A stretch of DNA of 64,000 nt. It comes from Petrosia ficiformis (lineage: Eukaryota > Porifera > Demospongiae > Haplosclerida > Petrosiidae). The DNA lies in NCBI GenBank assembly GCA_947044365.1, contig OX345645.1, forward strand, positions 3,681,741 through 3,745,740. Direction: 5' to 3'. Below the pieces are notes generated by a model, which did no database searches, was not told the origin of the DNA, and saw only the letters and a program-made list of their open reading frames with translations. This document shows, piece by piece, positions 1-13,800 of the stretch (positions are counted from its first letter, which is position 1; the number at the start of each line of letters is the position of its first letter). Position numbers and translations under genes: made by a program.

Positions 1-865
1 TTCATAACTTTAGTTTGGAATGACCAACAATCTTTTTTCCTACATTTCAATCATTATTGAGTTACAGTATAATCATGTATTAACCTTATGACATTAAACT
101 GTACACTATATTACATATAAAGTCATCAAAGACTCTAGTATTTTTCATGTTCCAATTTGCAAAACAATTATTAACAACACAATTGGTAAACAACTAAACA
201 GATCCATATATGGAAATAACAGTTCTCCTATGTACCTCAAGGGAGCATCTTCAAATGTGTTTACATAATTCTGGAATGCATAGTACATGTGTAACATAAT
301 TATAAGGTCACTTAGCAACCATTATTTCATTACCTAACAACATTATATGATGCATTCTATCAGAGGATTCATATAATTACTATAATATGACTCATGACAT
401 TAATTTCTTTAAAGCATTTGTTTGAAGTGGTGAATTGTTGGATGTGTTCCCACAGCTGAAAAATAGTCAACTGATAAAGGTCATTCTTATTTACCACAAC
501 CTCAGATATACATGTATGCTCATAAATTGAGTTTAGAATGATCAAAAATCTTTTCACCTTCACTATTTTCATATAATTATTCTTGTTTTTTTTTGTATTT
601 GTCAAAAATTTCAATCCATTTCTTCATTATTAAGTTACAGTATAATGATGTATTAACCTTATGACATTAAACTATACACTATATTACATATAAAGTTATC
701 ACATCCTAATTTTTGAGGTTATCATGTATGTGAACAGACTCTAACTTCATCACCATGTAAAGCAATGCTAGATAGCTCTTCAAGCCATTGAATACAAGTA
801 AAATATAATGGAGAATGCATGCAACCAATCAGCATACTGGGTGTGGTTACTTCACACAAACACAC
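1..865. other. AGGF1 intron, no exon recognised
   Basis: It holds two direct copies of an AT-rich repeat (GTTACAGTATAATCATGTAT at about 61 and 636), with a third related copy near 13376. The G-patch exon expected after 866 was not found here. Confidence 0.6.
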
Positions 866-934
866 CTATGAGTGGATGAAGGTAAGTCATCTCTGGTGGC
901 AACTTCAGGTAGGTCACTACCAACTTTGATTCTC
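866..934 (-). CDS. AGGF1: AGGF1 exon just before the G-patch
   Basis: A polypyrimidine-TTTCTAG acceptor is followed by RIKVGSDLPEVATRDDLPSS and THR, then CATAG|GTGTGT. The RDDxPxS..H pattern resembles AGGF1 just before the G-patch. It needs two nucleotides from an upstream exon, which the 4857-4609 exon does not give, so an exon is missing between them or the donor is misread. Confidence 0.6.
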
Positions 935-2556
935 CTAGAAAAAAAAATCAGTATTTTAATGTACTAGAAATAGTGCTTCATTCATTCATTCATTCATGCA
1001 CAGGAATCACAAATATTTAGATAGTTGGTATGGTATAGTATATATAATTATATATATATCTTGGTATTCTTGTGTCACTTGTGCAAGTATGCATTGTATA
1101 TGTAGTTAAGGAAGTTGCGTCATTCTGGGAAGCTTGATCAATTAATGGGCATGGTGTGTAAAAGAATGCTCATTAATATTAATGACTGTTGTATATGCTC
1201 ATTAATATAGGAATGCTCATTAATACTAATGACTGTTGTATATAGCAGAGAAATGGTATAAAGATAATGCAGGAATCTTCAGCAAAATGGAAAATGGCCA
1301 ATAATGGGCTCTTTTAGTTAGTTAACTGAAACTAAAACCCTTTTAGTAAGCCTAAAATTGTTTTAGTTAATTAACTAAAACTGTGATAAACTAGGCATAC
1401 TATACCTAAAAGTGGTCATTATTTTCAAACTAAAACAACACTAGTACATACATTAACTCATGGGAAAGCAATCTCTGTAGCAGTGTAGACCATGTAGGAA
1501 TTCTTTTCATACCACACTCAATAATCAATCTAGCTTCCTTATGTATGTACATGTACACAAAGTCACATGCATATACAATGTGTAAATAAACCTCCACATT
1601 AAAAGTAGGGCTGAAACGAATATTCGTTTTATCCGAATATTCATTTGTTATTTTGTTATTCATTTCATTTGCACATGTGCAGAAACAAAACGCTTGCAAC
1701 TTTAACAAAATTAAATGGCAACAGAGAGTTACTTGCTTCATGTTACCATCATTCTAGGTTTGTAGATTGCAGAATAATAAAACAAAACACAAAGGTTGTT
1801 GTTATATACATCTATAGTAGTTACTTACAGCAAAATGGTGAGCTAATACTTAATATTTCACAAGTTATGACAAGGAAGAAAGTGAATATTCGTTTGTTTA
1901 ACGTAAGCGAATATCCAAATATCAAAAGTATAGTTCAGCCCCAATTAAAAGCAATTACACTACTAGCTCTTTAGGCCATAAAACTTTGTATTAGTATAAT
2001 TATAGTTTCATTAAAAAATTATTATGGCCTGTAGGGCCATCCCTATGATTGCTTTCCACAGGGTTTAATGTATATAATATATATTCTTGTGTCACTTGCG
2101 TGAGTATGTGTTGTATATGTAGTTAAGGAAGTTACGTCATTCCCGGGGGCTCAGTCAATTAATGGGCGTGGCATGTAAAAGAACGCGCACTCAAGCTCTA
2201 CAGACCAGCAGAAAGAAAAGCTGACTAGTATATATACGTAGAAACTAGAACTAATAGCTAGCTATTCTACCTGAAATATATTCTTAAAGTTCTACAAGGT
2301 TCTTTAAAAGGTAAACAGAGTAGATAATCAAAATAATAACTATAAAGGCTGATGTGTTTCAGGCATCATAAAGTCAGCCATGATTACTGAATGCTGGACA
2401 CCACAAAGCAGTCATAGGGATACTTTGTTCTTCACTTAAATTTGTAAAGCAATCATAGGGATGTTTTTTTCTCCATATACACTTGTATATATGAATTCAT
2501 TAGCTATCTGTGTATTATTAATACATGACATATATACATGATGTTATCGGAGATGT

Positions 2557-2591
<35 letters not shown>

Positions 2592-5500
2592 AAAACACCT
2601 GAGGCAATGGAAAAATGAAAATGAGAGTTGCCTCAGGTGGGATTCGAACCCACGACACTCTGTACTCCGGACAGATGCTCTACCAACTGAGCTACCAAGG
2701 CAGCTCAGCTGGCAGGGTCCAAATCAAACATCTCATATGCCTGTATGAACAGGCTAACTTGACACTAGGCATTAGGTGAAGGCCGGGGTAATGAAACCAC
2801 ATGTACATTAGTTGGCTGTTCCTGTAGTAATGATGTAATTTCCTAGTTAACTAATAATTTGGCATTGACGTTTTCACATGACATGAAAATATACACATGT
2901 AATATTTGGCTACCACATAAAAGACTCATAGAGATGACATAAGTTAATTATGGAGAAATATATGATGCTTTGTGATGAACATGAGAGTTACTACAACAGG
3001 AAATACATCTATATTTGAATGGCACTACAAAATTTTGTTAAGTGTAATCATGCAAGTGGTGCTTAGTAAAAAGTACTTAAGTATAAGCGTAATTCCCATG
3101 ACTGCTTGGTGATATCTTGAGACTTGAAATGGGAAGTACACTTGTAATTTCGAGTGGTACGTAGTAAAAGTACTTATATGCGAGTCACTTAACACTGAGC
3201 TTGAGCTACACCAGCAGGAAGATTCAGGAAGAATGTAAAACATCACATAATACCAATAGCTGTTGTATATAGCAGAGAAACAGTATAAAGATGATGCAAG
3301 AATCTTTAACAAGTAAGTGGAACAAGTTGTTGAGTTTCAGACAGGACTTCATGATTCAGAACCCTGAAGGAGTACTTCAATACCATGAAATATCTGTGCA
3401 TTTAGACTTACTTCTTCAGGCCCCAGTTTTTAAGTACACAGATAGGTAGAGACACTAGTGGTATCAGCAGTGATTGATACATAGTCATGGCAAAACATTC
3501 CTACGGGGACTTTTTATGGCTCATAGGACCATCCTGCTTTACCACCGGTTCAAACTACATATATATATATTCTTGTGTCCACTTGCATGAGTATGCGTTG
3601 TATACGTAGTTAAGGAAGTTACGTAATTCTTGGAGGCTCAAACAGTTAATGGGCGCGGCACGTAATAGAACACGCGGTCAAACTCTACAGACCAGCAGAA
3701 TGAAAGCTGCTTGTAGCTTACATAGAAACAGGAAATAATAGCAATCTATTCTACCTGAAATATATTCCTAAAGTTCTACAAGATCATTTAAAAGGTAAGG
3801 AGAGTAGGTAATCAAAATAATAACTATAGTAGGCTGTTGTGTTTCAGGCTTGATAAAGTCAGCCGAGATTACTGAATTCCGGACACCAAGCAATCATAGG
3901 GATACTTTTTTCTCTATATATATGTATCTTGTTTTATAACTGACCTTTCTGCAGATTTATCAGAATACTGATTGGGTAACTCATAAGGCTTCTCTGTATA
4001 TGTATCCTTTGTCTACAATAACAGAACAAATTAAACTCTTGAAAAATGAATTTCAAAAATTGGTATACTTTCCTGAGGAAATATAACCACTGAAGAGTAA
4101 TTAACTGCAAGTGTGCTCAAATTCTCAGAATATCTCATTATACATTGTGGCTTCTTTCTAATTAACTTGTTAAAAAGGAAATGAAAAGTGGACCATGTTA
4201 TAGTATTCCTAAAAAACCAATAAGGATATACAGTCACGTATGACTGTCTGTTTGACCAGTAATGACATACAGCCCTACATGTGACTGTCTGTCTGACCAG
4301 TAATGACATACAGCCCTACAGGTATGACTGTCTGACCAGTAATGACATATAGCCCTACATGTGACTGTCTGTTTGACCAGTAATGACATACAGCCCTACG
4401 TGTATGACTGTCTGTTTGACCAGTAATGACATACAGCCCTACATGTGACTGTCTGTCTGACCAGTAATGACATACAGCCCTACATGTATGACTGTCTGAC
4501 CAGTAATGACATACAGCCATACATGTATGACTGTCTGACCGGTAATGACATACAGAATTACATGTACACATAATACTGTCTCTCTGTCTCACACACAAAT
4601 GCACACACCCTCAATCCATATTTTTTCTTGATCTTATTCAATTCTTTTCTTCTTTGTAAATCTAACGACTCGTTGAATGTTGGACCACTACTAAAAGTTA
4701 TAGAGGAAGAAGAGGAGTGGCTACTTGTACTTGAGCCTATATGAGAACACTCCGGACAACTGGCCAGCCCTCGATGGATGTGTAGAAGAAAAGGGGTTGA
4801 CCCAATTGTCAGTATATCACCATGTTGAAGTAAGTGTGGTTTACTCTTTTGTTTAGGCTGTACAAAGAAATGAAATCTCTAATCAAATGATAAAGAAATG
4901 ATTAGTAAATCCACTAGTGGACTCACTGAACAGTAACAGTAATACTGTTGCTTCTGTAGTGTGTATCCTGTATAGTATAGTACTGTACTGTACTGTACTG
5001 TACTGTACTGTACTGTACTATACTATACTGTACTGTACTACACTGTACTGTACAGTACAGTACTGTACTGTACTGTACTATACAGTACTGTACTGTACTG
5101 TACTATACAGTTACTATACTGCACTGTACTGTATAGTGAGTGTTTATTGTCTGCTGCGGTAGAAAGCAAAACAGAGATGGCTTGAATGAACAGTTGGATA
5201 ACACAGAACTAAAATAATACGAATTAACCAATACAGGACTTGATATGAAAGGGAGTGCTCTAGGATCCTTGAGGCTTGTTGTACTCAATCTAGTTCAAGT
5301 ATTGTATAATAATACAATAATTGCAGAACTTGATCAGCAGTACATGTACCATACTAGTACATGTACATGTACATGTACCATACTAGTACATGTACATGTG
5401 CCATACTAGTACATGTACATGTGCCATACTAGTACATGTACATGTACCATACTAGTAAATGTACATGTGCCATACTAGTACATGTACATGTACATGTGCC

Positions 5501-8500
5501 ATACTAGTACATGTACATGTACCATACATGTATATGTACATGTACATGTACCATACTAGTACATGTACATGTACCATACCAGTACATGTACATGTACCAT
5601 ACTAGTACATGTACATGTGCCATACTAGTACATTGGTAAAGTTACAGTATACATGAACATTGTGTTACTGCACTGTGAGTACACTACAATAGTATTACCA
5701 GACATCTACATGTATTATCTACTATTACTATTACTAACTACCTAGTATATTACTATTACTATTACTACCTAAGTAAGTGTAATAAATATTATTACTTTAA
5801 ACATCAGCTATCACTATTACTAGCATTGAGGTTTCACTAAATGACCATTGCATTTAATGTTCATGAGTTTCTCAAAAACAGAATCAGTAAGTCTGCATCT
5901 TTACTTGACTGTGTATTACTATCTTATTACCTAAAAACATGCAATCTTTACTATTACTATTACTATTATCTATTAACCCCCATGTCTGAACTCATAGTAC
6001 TTCACACATATATTATCACAGTACAATACATACTGTACTGTAAGTACAATAGCATTATCACACTAACAGTAGTACTATGTACATTGTACTTTATATTGTA
6101 CACAGAATTACTGTTAAGAGTTACTGTACATGTACATGTACTATTGAAATAATGCGTAGGTAAGATGACAGGTTAGCCAGAGAGACATACGATCACATTA
6201 TTATCCATCTGTTTGCAAGATGCCTACATGTACATGTACATGTAGGATGATAAGAGAATATCACACAGGTGTGATGATCTTATTCTGCTTCTACAATGTA
6301 CATATACATGTACATAAAAATGTACATACATGTGCATATAAGTAAAGTGTAGACAGTGTTAGATTACCATAAATCATGCCACAAATAACTAGGAGAAAAC
6401 GATATACACAATGTACTCAGCGTTGCTATTGGATACAGCAATACTCAGCGTTGTTATTGGATACAGCAATACCCAGTGTTGCTATTGGATACAGCAATAC
6501 GCAGTGTTGCTATTGGATACAGCAATACGCAGTGTTTCCATTGGATACAACAATACTCACCATTGCTATTGAACACAACAATACTCAGCATTGCTATTGG
6601 ATACAAGAATATTCCTAGATACTACAATATCCACAAAACATTCGTTGTGAAATTTTATATTAGCTTTTATTAACAATCAAAACAAATTGATCTATATTAG
6701 ATGAGGGAGATCAAATTTGAAGAGGTTTCAATAAATCATTAAATCTACTTTATCCGCTTGAGTGTCTCTTAAGATATTAAATAGGAGAGAAGAAAGTTAA
6801 GCTGTTATTATATATATATACACACATACTGAGAGATGACCTTAAAATACATGTACATGTAAAATTAAGATATTAAATAGGATAGAAGAAAGTTAAGCTG
6901 TTATTATATATATATACACACATACTGAGAGATGATATTAAATAGGAGAGAAGAAAGTTTAGCTGTTATTATATATATACACACATACTGAGAGATGACC
7001 TTAAAATACATGTACATGTAAAATTAAGTGCAGATGTGTCAGAGATCAGTGTATAAAAGTACACTTTTCTGAGTGGCAAGAGGCATCTGATATTAGATGC
7101 ACCTTACCACTCAAAAATGTACATGTACTTCTACAGTGCACAGAGAATTTCACAAAACATCAGCAGGGAATTCTGGTATTATAGTATACAGCAGTGTTTT
7201 TGATAAGCTCATATGGCGCACCATTGGCCCAAAGAGCTTCTTATTTGGCACAGCACAGTTCTCTGTTTGGGCCAGATGGCACAGTTAATTATGATTATAT
7301 TGTCACTAACAGCATTAATGCTTTGTTAATTGTCTCAATGGCACCATTATTGAGCCAATTTGGCTCATGCTTCAAAATGTATCGAACACTCTTGTACAGA
7401 GAGACTCTTAAATTTCCATTTTAAAGACTAACCTCACTGATTCTTTCTCCATTAATGAACGTCCCATTCTGACTACCACACTCTGTTACAATGAAGCTTT
7501 CTCTCCTCCTAATGTAAGTGATATCACAGTGCTGTTTACTGACTTGTAGATCCAAGATACGAATTGTATGTGGACCAGATACATCTCTATTTGAAAAATG
7601 GACAGATAGATAGATAGATAGATGGGATAGATAAACATTGCATGAGATAAAATGGTGGACGATGAGAAGTAATGAGTGGACAAATTCTTTAAATACATGA
7701 CTGAATGGATCAATACATGAAAGTATGAGAAATAGTACGTGAAATTATGGGAATGAATACATGAAATTATAGGGATGAGTACATGAAGGTATGGAAATGA
7801 ATACATGAAACTATGAAATCAATGTACATGTACATGTACATGTATGGGAATGAATACATGAAGGTATAGGAATGAATACATGAAGGTATGGAATGAAATT
7901 ATGACATGAAATTATGACATGAATGTACATGTATGGGAATGAGTACATAAATTTAAACGAGCGCTGTTGGGACGGGACCCTTGCCTACGTGGCAAAGTTA
8001 TATTACATGTGAAACAAACAATAATCATTAATAAACATAATACACCAATATTACATCAATGCTAATTTGTAGGGGTCTGAGTAATATAGTCATGAAAAGT
8101 TTAACTTCAGATTGTTTAATGCATACAAAAGGTATAAAGTAACGAAAGTCAAGGACGGAAATTCTGCTATCAACTGAAGTAAAACTGTGAAGGACTGAGT
8201 GGATGCTATCAACTGAACTCAATTTAATATCTATTTTAAATACAAAAAGTACATGAAAAATACATGTACATGTACATGTATCTTATCTCTATAATAAAGT
8301 ATTACATTTTAGTCTCTGTTTTGTCTCAAAAAAGAAAGAAATGTCCTCTGTGAAGTGTTCAACAAAGAGCTATCCTCAGAAAATGCTTACACATGTGCGA
8401 ATTACGTGCACAACACATGACTTAAAATAGGTGGAGCTAGAAAGTAGCAAGAATGCTTGGAACTAGTGCTCGAGGTTGTAGCCAGGACTACTTCAATTGT

Positions 8501-10807
8501 GTTTGATTTGATGCAGTGCTTTGCTAGCAATAGTCATGATACGGTAGCATTTATGTTGAGATGTGCGTACATGTAGATGTCCCCAGGAGTCTCCTCAAGT
8601 CTGGAAACATTAACCGTGAGTGATATAAATTGTCATAACTTTCTAACCAAAAGGTTTTAGCAAATGCCTCTTGTTACTTTTGTTCCTTGTATATTTTGAA
8701 AATGCCAGTAGCTCGTTTGAGCCGCCAATGTTCGTAGTTTTCTCAGAAATTTGCGAACAAACGGCACACAGACACACACTCAATATGATTACTATACCTT
8801 TCCCCCTACGCTTCGTGGCGAAGGTAATGAAGACAATTTTCAACAATTCAGCAAATCTGTACATATAAATGTACTTCTATACATGTACATGTACTGTACT
8901 CATTCTCATGTATCCTTCACCCACTCATATACACATGTAGTTATCAGCTGTTCATCTTTTTGGCACTGTACACTTCACATATTCATTCCTATACATGTAA
9001 ATACATGTACTACGAAAATCCTGCTGACCTTCCAATCTGAGCTCCTTCAGCTGTGATAACACTAATACAATTCCTTCCATCAGTCTCATCTATTTTGACC
9101 TTTGACCCCTGAGCTTCGTCTCTCAACCCCTGATCTTGTGGGACCATTCTGATACAAGGTGGCCATTCGCTGAGTGGAGGGGGGGAGTCTGGAATACCTT
9201 GGAGACATTTGGGTGGAGCTATTTCACCTTCTTCTGGTGACTCTAAAAAAAAAACATTACATTATAGATACATGTACCTGTTAGTGATGTGCAATAAGGA
9301 TCAGTACATACATGTATTGGGTGCAGGTCTAGAAAAAAGGTTCAAACCTTCATTGGTTTGTTGTGCCTTCGAAACTAAATCTCTTCCTTTGAAGCTTTGC
9401 AACTACGCCCAGTTTAATGTTTGCACATGCACACTTGTACAATCAAATGTACATGTGTATTGTTAATATTGTGGGTGTGTTTCAGATAAGTTGAGGCAGT
9501 GTTGCTTGCTGCTTCTGTCTCATTTCTTAATGCTAAATTCAAATAGAAATAGCAAAAGAACAAGACTAGTACTCAGTATATAAATGTTTATCAAAAGTTT
9601 GCTTTTTATGGCCCGTAGGACCATCCCTATGATTGCTTTCACATGGATTCGATGTATGTTTATACATATATATTATATATTTATATTCTTGTGTCCACTT
9701 GTGCGAGTATGCGTTGTATACATAGTTAAGGAAGTTACGTCATTCCGAGGAGGGGCTCGGTCAATTAGTGGGCATGGCACATAATAGAACGCGTGCTTGA
9801 GGTCTACAGAGCAGCAGAAAAAAAGCTGCTTGTAGCTTTACTAGCTTATGTACATGTAGAAACTGAAACTAATAGCTGGCTATTCTAGATGAAATATATT
9901 CCTAAAGTTCTACAAGGTCATTTAAAAGGTAAGGAGAGTACATGTAGATAATCAAAATAATAACTATAATAGGCTGTTGTGTTTCAGGCATGATAAAATC
10001 AGCCATGAAAGCTGGGCACCACAAAGAGGTCAAAGGGATACTTTTTTCTCTATAAATCTTGTTTAAACTAGTCTAAATTTACATGTGTTATTAGGCTAGC
10101 CTAGATTTGCAATTGTCACTTAATTTTGAAAATGGACATTGCTAAGTGTCCTCAATACAGAGCGTGTCCTCATTTCCGAATAGAGAGGCTCCACTGTATA
10201 CTACAACTCTAATAATACTTTTACAAAAAAAAAAGCAAATGACAAGTTATGGTCCTCTACCGCTACTTCTGAACAGGGTTCTCGCTAGGTTGTTTTTGAA
10301 GAGTACAGAGCGTTTCTTGAAAAGAAACGTACCCTTACATTAGCTACAGTATTGTATGTTCTATTCTAATTGTTGAGGTAGTAGATTACAAGTGGCTGTG
10401 GCCCAAAATTAGAACCTAATCATAGCATAGCATCCTGACATTATAAATTACACGTTACATTAGTGGCTTGTACCACAGGTCAGGTCAGAACCCTCTAGTA
10501 TGGGTGTGACCTCATTTTGTTTTTTTTCCTCAAATTGACTTACCAAGTTCCTGAATGAGCTCAAGATATAGCTTGCTTTCTTTTAAAACTCTACTTTTTA
10601 GTGACATTGGTTCAGCCTGTATAACGTGTCCATTGTCATTATCTTCATTCTCATCTGTTGGTAATTCAACTCTACAGTATATCTCATATTGTTGTGTTTC
10701 AGTATTATAAGTATAATAGGTACCATTTACAGAATCATAATACAACTGGTTTGCCTGTTTGGGAAAAATAAGAAAATAAATAATATATATACATGTACAT
10801 GTACATG

Positions 10808-10854
<47 letters not shown>

Positions 10855-13800
10855 TATGGCTGGGATGAATGTACTATTTCTCCCTTCAAAGCTTTGCAGA
10901 CATGCCCACTGCCCACTTTAATGTTTGTGCATGCACACAAGTACAATTTAAACGTGTGGTTAATATTGTTGGGTGTTCCAGAATGTTGCCCATTTTTTGT
11001 CTCTCTTCTCAGTCTAATGATGCTAAATCATAGCAACAACAACATGAATAATAGTCGTCCAGTTTTAGTGGCTTTCTATGACTAATCAAGGTGATGTAAC
11101 ATTGATAAAAAAAAACACGTGCAAACCTTCGCTTGTTTTTTGCTGACAAAGCTTCGAAAGTTGATAGCCTTTGTCCAGGCCCTATATATACATGTATATA
11201 CATGTTTATTTACCCACACTAAACCCCTCTCAGATGAATTAATCACACATAATTATAGTTAATTTACTACCCCTTCAGATAATACATATATAGGCTACTG
11301 AGAAGATATAAGCATAATTTATACATCATTAAGCTTCTCATATTACATGTCTTTGGTTTTGGTGAAGTAAAAGTATTAGGTCATATGACAACAAGTCACC
11401 TGATCATAATATAATCCAGTTTTGTGATCATAATAAAATCCAGACGATTCGTCGTATGTGAATCCATAATGCTGCATGGCATTATCTGATACTGCAGCCA
11501 GTGTGGAAGCTATGTCACCTGATAATGATGCTACTGGTTCGGTTTTGGACTGTGACTGGGTCTGAGTCTGGGTTTCAGTCTGAGATTCAGTCTGGGATTG
11601 TACTGATGCTATATACAGCAGGATGAATAAACAAGTCAACAAGTGAGAGATTTGTGGTTACATGTAAAGATAAACCGAGAGATGCTGTGAGTACATGCAA
11701 CCTGTCAAAGCTGGCAACAAATCTTTGTACATGTACAGAGAATAAACTGAAGCCTATCCAGTCAAATAGCATTATTACCATACTAAAATAGCATCACTAT
11801 GACTACATATATTGTAGTACTTACTATTATCGGCAACATCACTAACTTCAGTATTATCATGCTGGTACTAAAATAACATCACCATGACTCAATATTTCCC
11901 CCAGGATAAATATTGAGTGCATCACTGGTACATGTACATGATGTTTGGTCAAAAATGTTCAATACTTGTTGCAAAAGTGTTTTCAGCATAAACTTTAAAA
12001 TTAATGGGTGAGGGAGCACCATGGTATCACCCCTTAGGGGTACACAATGACTACATGTACCCAATGTATTGCAGTATTTACATGTACTATTATCAGTATC
12101 ATTACTAACATTATCATCCAGATACTAAAATCGTCACCATGACTACATGTACACAATGTATTGCAGTATTTACATGTACTATTATCAGTATCATTACTAA
12201 CATTATCATCCAGATACTAAAATCGTCACCATGACTACATGTACACAATGTATTGCAGTAACTACATGTACTATTATCAGTATCATTACTAACATTATCA
12301 TCCAGATACTAAAATCGTCACCATGACTACATGTACACAATGTATTGCAGTATTTACATGTACTATTATCAGTATCATTACTAACATTATCATCCAGATA
12401 CTAAAATCGTCACCATGACTACATGTACCCAATGTATTGCAGTATTTACATGTACTATTATCAGTATCATTACTAACATTATCATCCAGATACTAAAATC
12501 GTCACCATGACTACATGTACACAATGTATTGCAGTATTTACATGTACTATTATCAGTATCATTACTAACATTATCATCCAGATACTAAAATCGTCACCAT
12601 GACTACATGTACACAATGTATTGCAGTATTTACATGTACTATTATCAGTATCATTACTAACATTATCATCCAGATACTAAAATCGTCACCATGACTACAT
12701 GTACACAATGTATTGCAGTAACTACATGTACTATTATCAGTATCATTACTAACATTATCATCCAGATACTAAAATCGGCACCATGACTACATGTACACAA
12801 TGTATTGCAGTATTTACATGTACTATTATCAGTATCATTACTAACATTATCATCCAGATACTAAAATCGTCACCATGACTACATGTACACAATGTATTGC
12901 AGTATTTACATGTACTATTATCAGTATCATTACTAACATTATCATCCAGATACTAAAATCGTCACCATGACTACATGTACACAATGTATTGCAGTATTTA
13001 CATGTACTATTATCAGTATCATTACTAACATTATCATCCAGATACTAAAATCGTCACCATGACTACATGTACACAATGTATTGCAGTACTTACCATTAAC
13101 AGTATTATTACTGGATTTAACTTCGGTACTATTATCATATTGATAAACTGGTGAAAGAAACTGTTGACTAACCTAAAAATGGATAGTATCATAATCACAT
13201 CAAACACAAAGTCATTAACATTGTTCATTATTAAAGCTTATTCACACAATAACTGCTCATAAGTTTAGTTTAAGAAGGACCAACAACCTTTTTAGTTTTT
13301 AACTACACTACATGTATTTACATATTTATATTTATCCTTCCCATTCATGTCAAATTCCAATCCATCTCTTCATTATTAAGTTAAAAATGATAATCATATA
13401 TTAACCTTATGACCCTATACACTATATTATATATAGTCATCACATTCTAATTTTGAGGTCATCGTGAATGTGAACAGACATACAGTACTACTCTACTACA
13501 CAAAAACTAAATTTCTTGTCTACATCTATCAATGAACTAAAGTTTTATAAACTAAGCACACAATAGCAGCTATAGAATCACATTTAGTTGAAACCGAATG
13601 TAGTATTAACAATTAATATTTTTAACTGCATTCCCTATGCTACATTTGTACTACCGATTCAATACAAGACACATTTTTTGGTTTCTGGCTAAATGCACAA
13701 ACACAAGAAGCCTTAACTACATTCCATTCCATGTACATGTAACTCAGTTTCAAATCATGATTCTCTTCAGAGAAATCATACTGTCATGCTAATAGTACAT

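Larger units (their letters stand above)
935..4608. other. AGGF1 intron region, one exon probably unrecognised
   Basis: MITE family A copies, an hAT-like MITE, the tRNA-like sequence and simple repeats fill most of it. Codon phase says one more exon should lie here. Confidence 0.5.

Noticed and set aside
1430..1974. Frames on both strands, one shared with 17047-17322
   Set aside because: The shared frame is explained by two copies of one MITE; differences are not codon-biased as far as can be seen.
4609..4857. Direct splice from AGGF1 exon 8 (4609) to the 934-866 exon
   Set aside because: Phases do not match and no alternative GT fits, so an unrecognised exon between them is more likely.
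5335..5632. Palindromic TACATGTA clusters as operator sites
   Set aside because: The motif occurs throughout the window in hundreds of copies, so it is a genomic repeat, not a specific regulatory site.
12035..13090. CRISPR-like array of regular 92-bp units
   Set aside because: Whole units repeat, with no unique spacers, in an animal gene; it is an exon-derived minisatellite.
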